Shown here in pieces: positions 16,776 through 25,329 of a stretch of 64,000 nt of DNA (position 1 is the first letter of the stretch; each line of letters begins with the position of its first letter). The stretch lies in the NCBI RefSeq assembly GCF_003388735.1, contig NZ_QUBQ01000001.1, forward strand, positions 1,054,001-1,118,000, given 5' to 3'. The position numbers were made by a program, and so were the translations under genes. Under the pieces are notes generated by a model that saw only the letters and a program-made list of their open reading frames with translations, ran no database searches and had not been told where the DNA came from. The stretch is from Paenibacillus paeoniae. Its GTDB lineage: Bacteria; Bacillota; Bacilli; Paenibacillales; Paenibacillaceae.

Positions 16776-16804
16776 TAGAAACTATTCAGCGAGTTAGGCG
16801 TAAT
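16776..16804 (+). promoter_or_regulatory. Sigma-W-like ECF promoter of the NfeD-flotillin operon
   Basis: TAGAAAC (16776-16782) is separated by 16 bases from CGTAAT (16799-16804), close to the sigma-W consensus TGAAAC-N16-CGTA. The orthologous yuaF-floT-yuaI operon of B. subtilis is known to be controlled by sigma-W, which supports this reading. It lies about 50 bases before the first start codon. Confidence 0.6.
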
Positions 16805-16854
16805 AAATATCGGAAATGATTACAGGTTATGCCTTTTGAGAGAGGGGGAGGAAA

Positions 16855-17388
16855 ATGGAGGCGGTTTATGCGGCATGTCTCATCGTCGGAATTTTGTACG
16901 CTCTCGTTAGTGTTGTATTCGGTGATTGGCTCAGCCAGGCAATGGATGGGGTGCTCGACTTTCTGTCGCTTGACGGTCCGTCAATCTTCCAGCCGATGAC
17001 GCTTGTAGGCGGCATTACCATATTCGGCGGAGCCGGGCTATTGCTGGAGAGGTATAGTGGACTTGGCGTATGGATGATCGCGCTTTTCGCCGTGCTGATC
17101 GCCATCGTAGGTGCGATCGCCGTTTTCTTCTTATACGTGAAGCCGATGGAGAACAGCGAGAATTCGATTGCGTTCACAATTGCCTCGCTTGCGGGATCTC
17201 AAGGTGAAGTGATCGTTCCGATTCCGGAGAGCGGCTATGGCGAAGTATTGGTAAGGGTGGGAGCGGGCAACACCAATCAAATTGCTGCCAGCTATGATAG
17301 GAAACCAATCCCGGATGGTGCGAAAGTGGTAGTGGTCGACGTCAGAGAAGGCATATTGTATGTGTCCGAGCTGAACCTGACAATCTAA
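16855..17388 (+). CDS. NfeD-like membrane protein (YuaF type), flotillin partner
   Basis: This 177-residue protein matches YuaF of B. subtilis (about 174 residues), an NfeD-like partner of flotillin. An N-terminal membrane segment (residues 2-23), a short amphipathic stretch, and two further hydrophobic segments (about 50-66 and 70-98, around GGITIFGGAGLLLE and IALFAVLIAIVGAIAVFFLY) precede a soluble OB-fold domain at about 110-177. The domain includes SLAGSQGEVIVPIPESGYGEVLV and AKVVVVDVREGILYVSEL. The protein helps organise membrane microdomains and responds to envelope stress in Bacillus. The ATG follows GGGGGAGG. The flotillin gene starts 23 bases later, and the operon has a sigma-W-like promoter at 16776-16804. 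Confidence 0.87.
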   Translation: MEAVYAACLIVGILYALVSVVFGDWLSQAMDGVLDFLSLDGPSIFQPMTLVGGITIFGGAGLLLERYSGLGVWMIALFAVLIAIVGAIAVFFLYVKPMENSENSIAFTIASLAGSQGEVIVPIPESGYGEVLVRVGAGNTNQIAASYDRKPIPDGAKVVVVDVREGILYVSELNLTI

Positions 17389-17411
17389 TGATGGAGAGAG
17401 GAGTATGAAGA

Positions 17412-18968
17412 ATGAATTTGGAACAATATGTAACGATTCCTATTATTATAGTCGGGGTGCTGGTTGTGCTTGGTCTGGCATTCTGGGCTCGCTACAAGAC
17501 GGTAAGTCCGGACGAGGCGATGCTGGTCACGGGGTCTTTCCTTGGGACCAAAAATGCCCTTGTTGACGAATCCGGTCGCAAAGTGAAAATTATTCGTGGC
17601 GGAGGCGCATTTATCCTTCCGATTTTCCAGAAGGCAGAGTTTCTGTCGTTGCTGTCGCATAAACTGGATGTCTCCACGCCGGAAGTGTATACGGAGCTAG
17701 GCGTTCCCGTTATGGCTGACGGCGTTGCGATCATTAAAATCGGTGGTGCGATTGAAGACGTAGCGACGGCTGCCGAGCAGTTCCTAGGCAAACCTACGGA
17801 AGCGTTGAAGAGTGAAGCCCAAGAGGTGCTTGAAGGTCACCTGCGGGCGATCTTGGGCTCCATGACGGTAGAGGAAGTATATCGCAACCGCGACAAGTTT
17901 GCGCAAGAGGTACAAGGCGTAGCAGCGAAAGACTTGAAAAAGATGGGTCTGCAGATCGTTTCCTTCACGATTAAGGATCTGCGCGATAAGCATGGTTACC
18001 TCGATGCACTCGGTAAGCCGCGTATCGCAGCGGTTAAGCGTGACGCGGAGATCGCAGAAGCGGAAGCAGTGAGGGATGCTCGTATTCAGAAGGCGCTTGC
18101 ATCCGAAGCCGGTCAGAAGGCGGAGCTGCTGCGTGACACGAACATCGCGGAAGCGGAGAAGGAAAAGGAAATGAAGGTTGCTTCCTTTAAGCGCGATCAG
18201 GATACGGCGAAAGCGGAAGCGGATCAGGCGTATTCGATTCAGGAAGCGCGCGCGAAGCAAAGCGTGGTTGAAGAGCAAATGAAGGTCGAGCTTGTCCGTA
18301 AGGAAAAAGAGATCGATCTGGAAGGCAAGGAAATTCTGCGTCGCGAGAAGCAATACGATGCGGAAGTGAAGAAGAAGGCGGACGCCGACCGTTACGCAGT
18401 CGAACAAGCGGCGGAAGCGAACAAAGCGAGGCAATTGCGTGAAGCGGATGCGTTGCAGTACCGGATCGAAGCGGAAGCGAAAGCGCAAGCGGCGCAGAAG
18501 CGTCTGGACGGTCTGGCAGAAGCGGAAGCTGAACGTGCCAAAGGTACGGCAGAAGCCGATGTTATCCGTCTGCGCGGTCTGGCAGAAGCGGAAGCGAAGG
18601 AAAAGCTGGCCGATGCGTTCGCGAAGTTCGGCGAGGCGGCGGTTCTCGATATTATCGTCAAGATGCTTCCAGAGCTGGCGGGCAAAGTGGCGGAGCCAAT
18701 CAGCTCCATCGACAAGCTGACCGTCGTAGATACAGGCAATGGCGAAGGTGCGGCACGACTGAGCAACTATGTGACGTCGCTGATGTCGACAGCGCCAGAG
18801 ATGCTGAAGAGCGTATCCGGCATCGACTTGAATCAGTTGATCCAGGGGTTGACTTCGAAAGCAATCGCTCCGGCAGCGCCAAAATCGGCGCTCACGTTCA
18901 ATGCTCCGGCGGCAACAGGAAGTCCTGTGGCTCCAATCAAGCCGCTTGATCCGACTGACCCTCAATAA
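17412..18968 (+). CDS. floT: Flotillin (FloT/YuaG)
   Basis: Flotillin scaffolds functional membrane microdomains. The 518-residue product (B. subtilis FloT 509) begins with a hydrophobic segment (residues 6-25), followed by the SPFH/band-7 domain (about 28-190; note YKTVSPDEAMLVTGSFLGTK and VEEVYRNRDKFAQEVQGVAAKDLKKMGLQIVSFTIKDL). A long Glu/Ala-rich coiled coil (about 200-400) follows, with repeated LAEAEA elements typical of flotillins, and then a C-terminal oligomerisation region ending in a Pro/Ala-rich tail. It starts at ATG 17412 with GAGAGGAG eight bases upstream. It is the second gene after the NfeD-like partner; the third gene of the B. subtilis operon (yuaI) is absent. A strong terminator follows. 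Confidence 0.94.
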   Translation: MNLEQYVTIPIIIVGVLVVLGLAFWARYKTVSPDEAMLVTGSFLGTKNALVDESGRKVKIIRGGGAFILPIFQKAEFLSLLSHKLDVSTPEVYTELGVPVMADGVAIIKIGGAIEDVATAAEQFLGKPTEALKSEAQEVLEGHLRAILGSMTVEEVYRNRDKFAQEVQGVAAKDLKKMGLQIVSFTIKDLRDKHGYLDALGKPRIAAVKRDAEIAEAEAVRDARIQKALASEAGQKAELLRDTNIAEAEKEKEMKVASFKRDQDTAKAEADQAYSIQEARAKQSVVEEQMKVELVRKEKEIDLEGKEILRREKQYDAEVKKKADADRYAVEQAAEANKARQLREADALQYRIEAEAKAQAAQKRLDGLAEAEAERAKGTAEADVIRLRGLAEAEAKEKLADAFAKFGEAAVLDIIVKMLPELAGKVAEPISSIDKLTVVDTGNGEGAARLSNYVTSLMSTAPEMLKSVSGIDLNQLIQGLTSKAIAPAAPKSALTFNAPAATGSPVAPIKPLDPTDPQ

Positions 18969-18981
18969 TAGATATACATGC

Positions 18982-19028
18982 AAAAGGCCGAGACAGGGGA
19001 GTGAACTTCCCTGTCTCGGCCTTTTTTT
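18982..19028 (+). terminator. Terminator of the flotillin operon, possibly bidirectional
   Basis: A 16-base-pair perfect stem (18983-18998 with 19009-19024) is followed by seven T residues on the plus strand. The minus strand reads TTTT after the stem, so it may also end the convergent AraC gene. Confidence 0.92.
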
Positions 19029-19081
19029 GCTCTCTATAGCTCAATGGAACTGACACCTGACAATGCTTAGAGTCGCTGCAG

Positions 19082-21421
19082 TCAATCGCTTGAGCTATGG
19101 CATCGGCGGTAGTCGGTCGGCGAGATGCCTTCCTGATTTTTGAACGTGCGGATGAAGGTGTTGCGGTTGTTGAAGCCTACCTGCTCCCATATCTCATGGA
19201 TGGGAGCGGACGAGGAGGTAAGCAGCTCCTTGGCTCTGTCTATACGCAGCTGCTGCAAGTATTTGTGGAAGGTCGTGCCCAGCTCCTTTTTAAGCAGTCG
19301 CGACATATACTTGGGTGTTGTATTGTATTTGTCCGCCAGAATGTCCAGCGTAATCTCCTCGGCATAATGGTTGTCCAGATAGGCGCGGAACAGCTTGATA
19401 TTAAAGGTGTCCGAAGGAGGCGATTCGCATAGCTCAAGCACCCGATCGAAAAATCGGTACAAATGCTCCGTCATCTCCCCAGTAGACCCGACATCCGCAG
19501 AGAGCAGGAATTGCGTCATATCAAGCTCATCCTCATGCTCCTCGGCGATATTTTTGCTTTTTAATGTTTGGATGCCGATCAAATACAAGTGAACGAAGAG
19601 CTGCTTTATGTTGGTTCCGGTCATATAGCGATCCGTATTGGCGACAATGACGCTATCCAACTGCCCCCTGAATTCTTCGCGTTTGCCTGCCGCAAGCAGG
19701 TTGGCCAATATCTTCTCATCCGTCCGGCTAAGGGCATAGCGCGGCTCCTGGGATTCATACTCCGAATACTGCACGATTCGTTTGGAATCGAATGGAGACA
19801 CCTGCCACAACGCCTTCATGGCCTCCACATAAGAAGATTGCATACCGGTGTAATGCCCATGCACCAGCCCCATGCCAATATGAATGCGCAGCTCGGCTTC
19901 ATCCTGACGAAACAGGCTGTCGATTTGCTCGAAGTAAGCCGTATAGGCTTCACATTCATCCTCCGATGCCGGGTTGATCAGCACGGCGAACATATGGGCA
20001 TCCAGCTCCAGGATGTAGACGGGATGCTCTTGCGGCAATAACGCGTTCAGAATGCGGAAGATCGTGTCGGTCGCTTCATTCTGGAACTTCTCCGAATACA
20101 GATCATAAAACGGCTTGCGGAAATTGAATTGAATCAGACTGACCTGAAAATACGAGTTCGGGAATCGGAAGTCCAGCTTGTTCAAATACGAATCGATCAC
20201 GTCATGATCGTACGGGAAGTTGGACTGCAGCACCTTGGCCAAAAAATGTTTCGTAGCGATAGGCAGCGAGTACGACAAGGTCCGATTCAGATCGTCTACG
20301 TCTGTCAAGATACGCTTAATTTCCGTGTTCAGGAACTCCAGCTCGTTGAATGGCGAATGCGATTTTTCCTTTTTTGGACCGGGTCCTTGCAAGGTTTGGA
20401 CCAAGGAACGGATAGGCGAATAGAACCGTCGGCTGAATAAGATCGAGAGCAGCAGCGAGACAAGGAACAGAATGCCGGTAATCGTGAGATTCCAACTTTT
20501 CATCTTAGTCAGGGCGGAGGTAAGGTCGGTATGGGGAACCGCCACCACCATCGTCACATCCCGGAAAAAGAAGTTGGTCGAATATTTGATAATATGCATG
20601 TTCTCGCCCTTATGCACCGAGTCAAACTTCGTCTCCGGATTCAGCAGCAGCTCATTCATAAAAGATTGCATCGACACATCGATTATGCGAGTCGATGCCA
20701 ATAAGTTTCCTTCTGTATCAGCGACCATAATCAGGCTGTTCGGTGTCTGCATGTAGCTTTGCAGCAAATTGCGGACTGCTTCTGCTTTCATATTAATGAC
20801 GTACAAATTGTTGGAGTAATGGCCGCCCACCGTTGATTGTACGACCGAGATCGTCGATTCGCCGCGATTGCTATAGCTGCCCGAGACGACAGAAGGAGGC
20901 AGGATCGTAAACAAATGATGATTCGATTTGTAATCTTGCCAGAAGGTCAGCGGATATTGCTCCATCTTGTACGCGCTTTCATAGAATGATTCCGGTTCAT
21001 AGGTGCCATTATCACTAATAATGATGGATTCATCTCGTTTATAAATATAGGCGTTGTCAATGTAGTTGCTGCTTGCCTTTATGCGCGAGAGGGAGCGTAC
21101 GGCTTGTGAGTAATCCGCATATTTGCCGATATCATCTTCCGCATATTGAGTCGTGATGACCTTCAGAATGTTCGGATCAAGCGCCAGCAGGAAATTCGAT
21201 TGATAAATGCCGTCGAATAGATTGTTCATGGTAGACGACAGGTTGGATAAGGAGCGGTCATAGTTCGATCTGAGCTGCGATTCCATATAGTTCATGGAGA
21301 TGCTTGTACTCAGGAACAACGCGATTTGAATAAAGGCGGACAGTGATACAAATAAAATGATTAGCCGGTAGAAAATACTCCGGAAGCCGAGCCGTGACCA
21401 TCTGTGACGGATATTTCGCAT
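19082..21421 (-). CDS. Membrane-bound AraC-family regulator with extracellular sensor
   Basis: This 779-residue protein is of the type common in Paenibacillus next to LplB/YtcP-type sugar importers. It has an N-terminal membrane segment (about residues 17-40), a large extracytoplasmic region (about 41-280, Cache-like), a second membrane segment (about 285-310, LTITGILFLVSLLLSILFS) and a long cytoplasmic linker. The C-terminal AraC DNA-binding domain carries two helix-turn-helix motifs (KYNTTPKYMSRLLKKELG and QVGFNNRNTFIRTFK). The start at 21421 is set by GAGGTGAG; a longer reading frame upstream has no ribosome site. It is divergent from the importer genes and probably senses the imported compound and activates them. 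The exact ligand is unknown. Confidence 0.88.
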   Translation of the reverse strand: MRNIRHRWSRLGFRSIFYRLIILFVSLSAFIQIALFLSTSISMNYMESQLRSNYDRSLSNLSSTMNNLFDGIYQSNFLLALDPNILKVITTQYAEDDIGKYADYSQAVRSLSRIKASSNYIDNAYIYKRDESIIISDNGTYEPESFYESAYKMEQYPLTFWQDYKSNHHLFTILPPSVVSGSYSNRGESTISVVQSTVGGHYSNNLYVINMKAEAVRNLLQSYMQTPNSLIMVADTEGNLLASTRIIDVSMQSFMNELLLNPETKFDSVHKGENMHIIKYSTNFFFRDVTMVVAVPHTDLTSALTKMKSWNLTITGILFLVSLLLSILFSRRFYSPIRSLVQTLQGPGPKKEKSHSPFNELEFLNTEIKRILTDVDDLNRTLSYSLPIATKHFLAKVLQSNFPYDHDVIDSYLNKLDFRFPNSYFQVSLIQFNFRKPFYDLYSEKFQNEATDTIFRILNALLPQEHPVYILELDAHMFAVLINPASEDECEAYTAYFEQIDSLFRQDEAELRIHIGMGLVHGHYTGMQSSYVEAMKALWQVSPFDSKRIVQYSEYESQEPRYALSRTDEKILANLLAAGKREEFRGQLDSVIVANTDRYMTGTNIKQLFVHLYLIGIQTLKSKNIAEEHEDELDMTQFLLSADVGSTGEMTEHLYRFFDRVLELCESPPSDTFNIKLFRAYLDNHYAEEITLDILADKYNTTPKYMSRLLKKELGTTFHKYLQQLRIDRAKELLTSSSAPIHEIWEQVGFNNRNTFIRTFKNQEGISPTDYRRCHSSSD

Positions 21422-21498
21422 GTTCTCACCTCGTCGACATTCTGTATTCGTTGCTGATTGGATGGAACAGGTCGATCCGATAGACAAGTTTGATTCAA

Positions 21499-21527
21499 AT
21501 TATAGGTAACCTCCAGTGCAAAAGCAA
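21499..21527 (-). promoter_or_regulatory. Promoter of the AraC-family regulator gene
   Basis: On the minus strand, TTGCTT (21522-21527) and TATAAT (21499-21504) are separated by 17 bases, about 80 bases before the start codon. Confidence 0.6.
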
Positions 21528-21799
21528 TGTGCGTTCATGCGAAATCTGCAACAAAGTAGAATTGTGGGACATGGAGAAATATGCAACATGTACCTCTGGC
21601 TTGTCCGCATGAGAAGTGGTGCGAATGCTGTGACAAGGGAGAAAAGAGTGACAACAGGCTGCTCTCGTCCGCAATTAGGCAAAGGCGAAAAGCGTGACTG
21701 GCTGGCGAACTTGGCTATTACGGGCGAACCATGCGATATGGTTTGATGGATTCACGGACCTGACGGCCGAAATAACCGCACATGAAGGGGAGTAACGAC
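21528..21799. other. Divergent intergenic region before the sugar importer operon
   Basis: This 270-base stretch lies between the regulator promoter and the first permease gene. I found no consensus sigma-A promoter, no cre box and no clear hairpin on the plus strand. That would fit an activator-dependent promoter driven by the adjacent AraC protein, but no repeated operator could be identified by eye. Confidence 0.4.
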
Positions 21800-22759
21800 A
21801 TGAACAACGCCGCCGCATCGCCGCCGCGATCGAATGATCCCGTACCGTACGTTAAGCGTGCCAGGCGCTCATACTGGAAACGGAATTATTACTATTATGT
21901 ATTGCTGGCATTGCCGCTGCTTTATTTTGCAGTCTTCCGGTATGGACCAATATTCGGCAATATTCTAGCCTTCCGGAAGTATATGCCGGGCGGACCGTCC
22001 TACGGCACGGAGTGGGTAGGCTTACGCTATTTCCGAATGTTCATGGAAGATCCAAACTTCTGGCTGGCATTCAAAAATACGATTTTGCTCAGCGTGATGA
22101 ATCTTGGCATCAGCTTCCCGCTGCCGATCATTTTTGCACTTCTTATTAATGAGATCATGGGGGCGCGGCTGAAACGATTTATTCAGATCATCTCGTATTT
22201 CCCGAACTTCATTTCCATTGTTGTCGTGGTTGGGCTGATCAAGGAGCTGCTGTCGCCAACGAACGGCATCGTGAACAAAGTGCTGGGGTCGCTTGGCATC
22301 GATCCGATCTTCTTTGTGAATCAGCCGGAATGGTTCCGTTTCATCTATATCAGCTCAGATATCTGGCAGTACATGGGATGGAATGCCGTTATCTTCGTAG
22401 CCGCGTTGGCCTCGGTCGATACGCAATTATACGAAGCGTCGGAGTTGGACGGAGCGGGACGCTGGAAGCAGACGATCCATGTGACGATTCCGCAAATTCT
22501 TCCTACCATTTCGGTTGTATTCATTATTTCGCTCGGTTCGCTGCTCTCGCTCGGCTTTGAGAAGGTATTGCTTCTCTACACGGCAAGCAACTCCGCAACG
22601 AGCGATATTATCGATACCTTCGTATTCCGTATGGGGCTTGAGAACAACAATTACAGCTACGCGACAGCAGCAGGCCTGTTCGGCGGATTAATCGGCTTCG
22701 GGCTTGTCTCAGGGGCCAATTATATCTCGCGCAAACTGTCGGGCGTATCGCTTTATTAA
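21800..22759 (+). CDS. Sugar ABC transporter permease (LplB/YteP type)
   Basis: This 319-residue inner-membrane permease of the carbohydrate importer group has about six membrane segments, the first at residues 28-50 (YYYYVLLALPLLYFAVFRYGP). The coupling motif for the ATPase is visible as EASELDGAGRWKQTIHVTIPQI (EAA loop, about residues 212-233). ATG 21800, seven bases after AAGGGGAG, is preferred over the in-frame ATG at 21782. It is the first gene of an operon with a second permease 11 bases away and a binding lipoprotein. No ATPase gene is present, as is usual for this group, which shares an MsmX-type ATPase encoded elsewhere. Substrates of relatives are oligosaccharides such as rhamnogalacturonan or xylan fragments. 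Confidence 0.92.
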   Translation: MNNAAASPPRSNDPVPYVKRARRSYWKRNYYYYVLLALPLLYFAVFRYGPIFGNILAFRKYMPGGPSYGTEWVGLRYFRMFMEDPNFWLAFKNTILLSVMNLGISFPLPIIFALLINEIMGARLKRFIQIISYFPNFISIVVVVGLIKELLSPTNGIVNKVLGSLGIDPIFFVNQPEWFRFIYISSDIWQYMGWNAVIFVAALASVDTQLYEASELDGAGRWKQTIHVTIPQILPTISVVFIISLGSLLSLGFEKVLLLYTASNSATSDIIDTFVFRMGLENNNYSYATAAGLFGGLIGFGLVSGANYISRKLSGVSLY

Positions 22760-22770
22760 GGAGGGATCGT

Positions 22771-23652
22771 ATGTTATACCGGAAAACCAAAGGCTATCGC
22801 GTATTTATGATCTTCAACTTTTGTTTATTGAGCTTGGTTATGCTCGCTATCGCATTTCCGTTTATCCATCTCATTTCCATATCATTCAGTGAATCGGCGG
22901 CGATTTTGGGCGGGAGGGTTGTCGTCTGGCCGATCGGATTCAATATTGACGCTTACCTGAGAATCTTCGATCACCCGACCATCTTGCAGGGGTTCAAAAA
23001 TTCCATCTTCCAAACGCTGCTCGGCACATCAATTGGACTGTTCATGACGATCATATGCGCATATCCGCTGTCCAAAACGTTCCTGAAGGGACGCAAGGCT
23101 TTTGTCCTGATCGTCATGTTCACGATGTTTTTCAGCGGGGGCCTGATTCCGACATATCTCGTGGTGAAGAGCGTTGGCTTAATTGATACGATTTGGGCTG
23201 TTGTTATCCCGTTCTGTATAACGCCTTATTACTTGCTGCTCATGATGACTTTTTTCCAGGGCATCCCGGAGAGCCTGGAGGAGGCGGCCATGGTCGACGG
23301 GCTGAATCCGATGCAAATATTGTTTAAAATCGTCATTCCGTTATCCAAGCCCGTCATTGCGGCGATTACGATGTTCTTGATCGTGTATTATTGGAACAAC
23401 TGGTTCAACTCTATGATCTATTTGAATTCAAGCGATATGCATCCCGTTATGATGATCGTGCGAAATATTGTCGCCGGGGCCGATCTGGCCTCCATGGGGT
23501 CGGGCATTGGGCAAAATGATTTGACAACGCTCTCCTCCGCTTCGCTGAAGGCGGCTGTTATTATGGTCACGACGATTCCCGTTGTATGCGTATTTCCCTT
23601 TGCGCAAAAGCATTTTGCCAAGGGGGTGATGCTCGGCGCGGTCAAGGGCTAA
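22771..23652 (+). CDS. Sugar ABC transporter permease (LplC/YtcP type)
   Basis: This 293-residue permease is the second transmembrane subunit of the importer. Membrane segments include residues 11-35 and several more, and the EAA loop reads PESLEEAAMVDGLNPMQILFKIVIPLSKP (about residues 166-194). The conserved region MFTMFFSGGLIPTYLVVKSVGL is typical of YtcP/LplC proteins, as is the C-terminal FAQKHFAKGVMLGAVKG. The ribosome site is strong (TAAGGAGGG). It lies 11 bases after the first permease gene and 49 bases before the binding protein gene, and the three form one importer. The imported compound cannot be determined from the sequence. Confidence 0.93.
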   Translation: MLYRKTKGYRVFMIFNFCLLSLVMLAIAFPFIHLISISFSESAAILGGRVVVWPIGFNIDAYLRIFDHPTILQGFKNSIFQTLLGTSIGLFMTIICAYPLSKTFLKGRKAFVLIVMFTMFFSGGLIPTYLVVKSVGLIDTIWAVVIPFCITPYYLLLMMTFFQGIPESLEEAAMVDGLNPMQILFKIVIPLSKPVIAAITMFLIVYYWNNWFNSMIYLNSSDMHPVMMIVRNIVAGADLASMGSGIGQNDLTTLSSASLKAAVIMVTTIPVVCVFPFAQKHFAKGVMLGAVKG

Positions 23653-23701
23653 TTCATCTCATATCTCGCTTGTGCTACTACAAAAAAGGGAGGATTCACC
23701 A

Positions 23702-25240
23702 ATGAATACGAAATTTCGCAAAGGGGTCATGACGACGCTGGCAGCCTTGCTTGTGGCGCTGCCAATCAGCGCTTGCTCTCAATCATCCAAGGGGCCGAGT
23801 TCCGATCCCGCTGGTCCAACTGGACTGTCCATGATGTACAGCGATTCTTCCGCTTATCCGTTCAATAAGGAATGGGCGCTCTTCAAGCAATTGCAGGCCA
23901 AAGGCAATGTGCAGATCGATGTGCAAGCCGTTCCTTCGCCTGATTATAAGAACAAGCTCAAGATCGTTCTGAGCTCGGGCACCATTCCCGATCTGGTGAC
24001 AGAAGTTACGCAAGAGATCGTATTGGAATTTGCTCAGAATGGAGTACTGCTTCCTCTTAGCGACTATATGGATAAGCTTCCGAATCTTGAGAAAAAAATC
24101 AAAGAGTACGAGATCGAGGCTGAGCTCGACAATTGGCGTACGAAGGACGGCAAGCTGTATGTGGCTCCGGTCATGAACGAGGCGGCTCTCTATAATACAG
24201 CACCGGTCATTCGAATGGACTTGCTGAAGAAGTATGACCTTAGCGTACCCGAGACCATGGATGAGTTGTACAACGTGCTGAAAGTGCTGAAGGAAAAGGA
24301 CCCTTCCTCGTTCCCGATGGCGAACCTTGTCCGCGCGGAGAATATTCGCAACTTGTCTGGCGCGGCATGGGGCATCGACCCATCGTATAACGGCTTTGTC
24401 TACGACGAACAGCAGCAATCGTACACGTACCTTTATACAAGCGATAACTACAGGCAATATGTGACGTTCCTGAACAAGCTGGTATCCGAGAAGCTGGCTG
24501 ATCCGGAGCTGTTTACTTCCAGTCTCGATTCATGGAAGCAGAAAATGGTGACCGGTAAGAGCGTATTCACTTATACGTGGATCAGCGAGCTCGCTCAGTT
24601 GAACGCGGATGGCAAGAAGAACGTAAGTCCGGATTTTGATCTTGCTCCGATTCCGCCGATTGCAGGCCCTGGCGGCAAGCTGGCTGCCAGCACGCAGCGC
24701 ATTCCGCACGGCATCGTCATTCCGGCTTCGGCAGCCAATAAGCCATATTTTGAAGATTTGCTGGCATTTGTGAACTACTTGTACAGCGACGAAGGCAATA
24801 CAATCGTAACATGGGGCGAGGAGAATGATTCCTTCACTGTAGCAGACGGCAAGAAGCAATTCACGGACAAAATTACGGGCGCTACCAGCATCCAGCGGGC
24901 GCTGTGGGATAGCGGGGCCTCCAACCAGAACTACACGATGCTGTATACCTATGATTGGTTCACCAAAGTGCTGGATAATCCGCTTGTAACATCGCTTACC
25001 GAAGAAGCGCGGACAAACCATTGGTTCCCGGCGATTGTTAAGGTGCCTAAGCTGACTTCCGACCAGAAGGAAGAAGAAAATATGATGCTTACAACGCTTA
25101 AGGACAGCTATGCGAAAGCGCATGACGGATTTGTGTTCGGTCGTCTCGGCAATGATGCCGATTGGGAGAACTATGTGAAGGATATGGAAAACAAAGGCGT
25201 GAAAAAGCTGATCGAGCTTTACAATAATTCTATGAAGTAA
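23702..25240 (+). CDS. Extracellular solute-binding lipoprotein of the sugar importer (LipO/YtcQ type)
   Basis: This 512-residue secreted lipoprotein captures the substrate and delivers it to the two permeases encoded upstream. The signal peptide (about 1-24) ends in the lipobox LPISAC with the lipid-modified Cys25. The mature part is a large type-1 solute-binding fold. Typical segments are DLVTEVTQEIVLEFAQNGVLLPLSDYMDKLPNL, the WGID region near residue 220, and YLYSDEGNTIVTWGEENDSF near 355. Start at ATG 23702 after GGGAGG; the longer frame from 23672 lacks a ribosome site. The gene ends just before a GC-rich hairpin that may uncouple it from the enzyme genes downstream. Confidence 0.92.
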   Translation: MNTKFRKGVMTTLAALLVALPISACSQSSKGPSSDPAGPTGLSMMYSDSSAYPFNKEWALFKQLQAKGNVQIDVQAVPSPDYKNKLKIVLSSGTIPDLVTEVTQEIVLEFAQNGVLLPLSDYMDKLPNLEKKIKEYEIEAELDNWRTKDGKLYVAPVMNEAALYNTAPVIRMDLLKKYDLSVPETMDELYNVLKVLKEKDPSSFPMANLVRAENIRNLSGAAWGIDPSYNGFVYDEQQQSYTYLYTSDNYRQYVTFLNKLVSEKLADPELFTSSLDSWKQKMVTGKSVFTYTWISELAQLNADGKKNVSPDFDLAPIPPIAGPGGKLAASTQRIPHGIVIPASAANKPYFEDLLAFVNYLYSDEGNTIVTWGEENDSFTVADGKKQFTDKITGATSIQRALWDSGASNQNYTMLYTYDWFTKVLDNPLVTSLTEEARTNHWFPAIVKVPKLTSDQKEEENMMLTTLKDSYAKAHDGFVFGRLGNDADWENYVKDMENKGVKKLIELYNNSMK

Positions 25241-25248
25241 TAGGGATG

Positions 25249-25272
25249 CAGGGCATGCCACGCAATGCCCTG
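25249..25272 (+). terminator. Hairpin between importer and enzyme genes
   Basis: CAGGGCAT (25249-25256) pairs with ATGCCCTG (25265-25272) around an eight-base loop. No T run follows, so it is more likely a 3'-end stabiliser or partial attenuator that raises importer mRNA over the downstream enzyme mRNA than a full terminator. Confidence 0.45.
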
Positions 25273-25329
25273 TTCTCAACCTTACCAATATGACACCCGT
25301 AATAGGGTTCTGTGAAAGGAATGGGTGAA

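Noticed and set aside
17784..18983. 399-codon minus-strand frame opposite floT
   Set aside because: The repetitive AEA codons of the flotillin coiled coil keep the antisense frame open; the product is Arg/Phe-rich and lacks a ribosome site.
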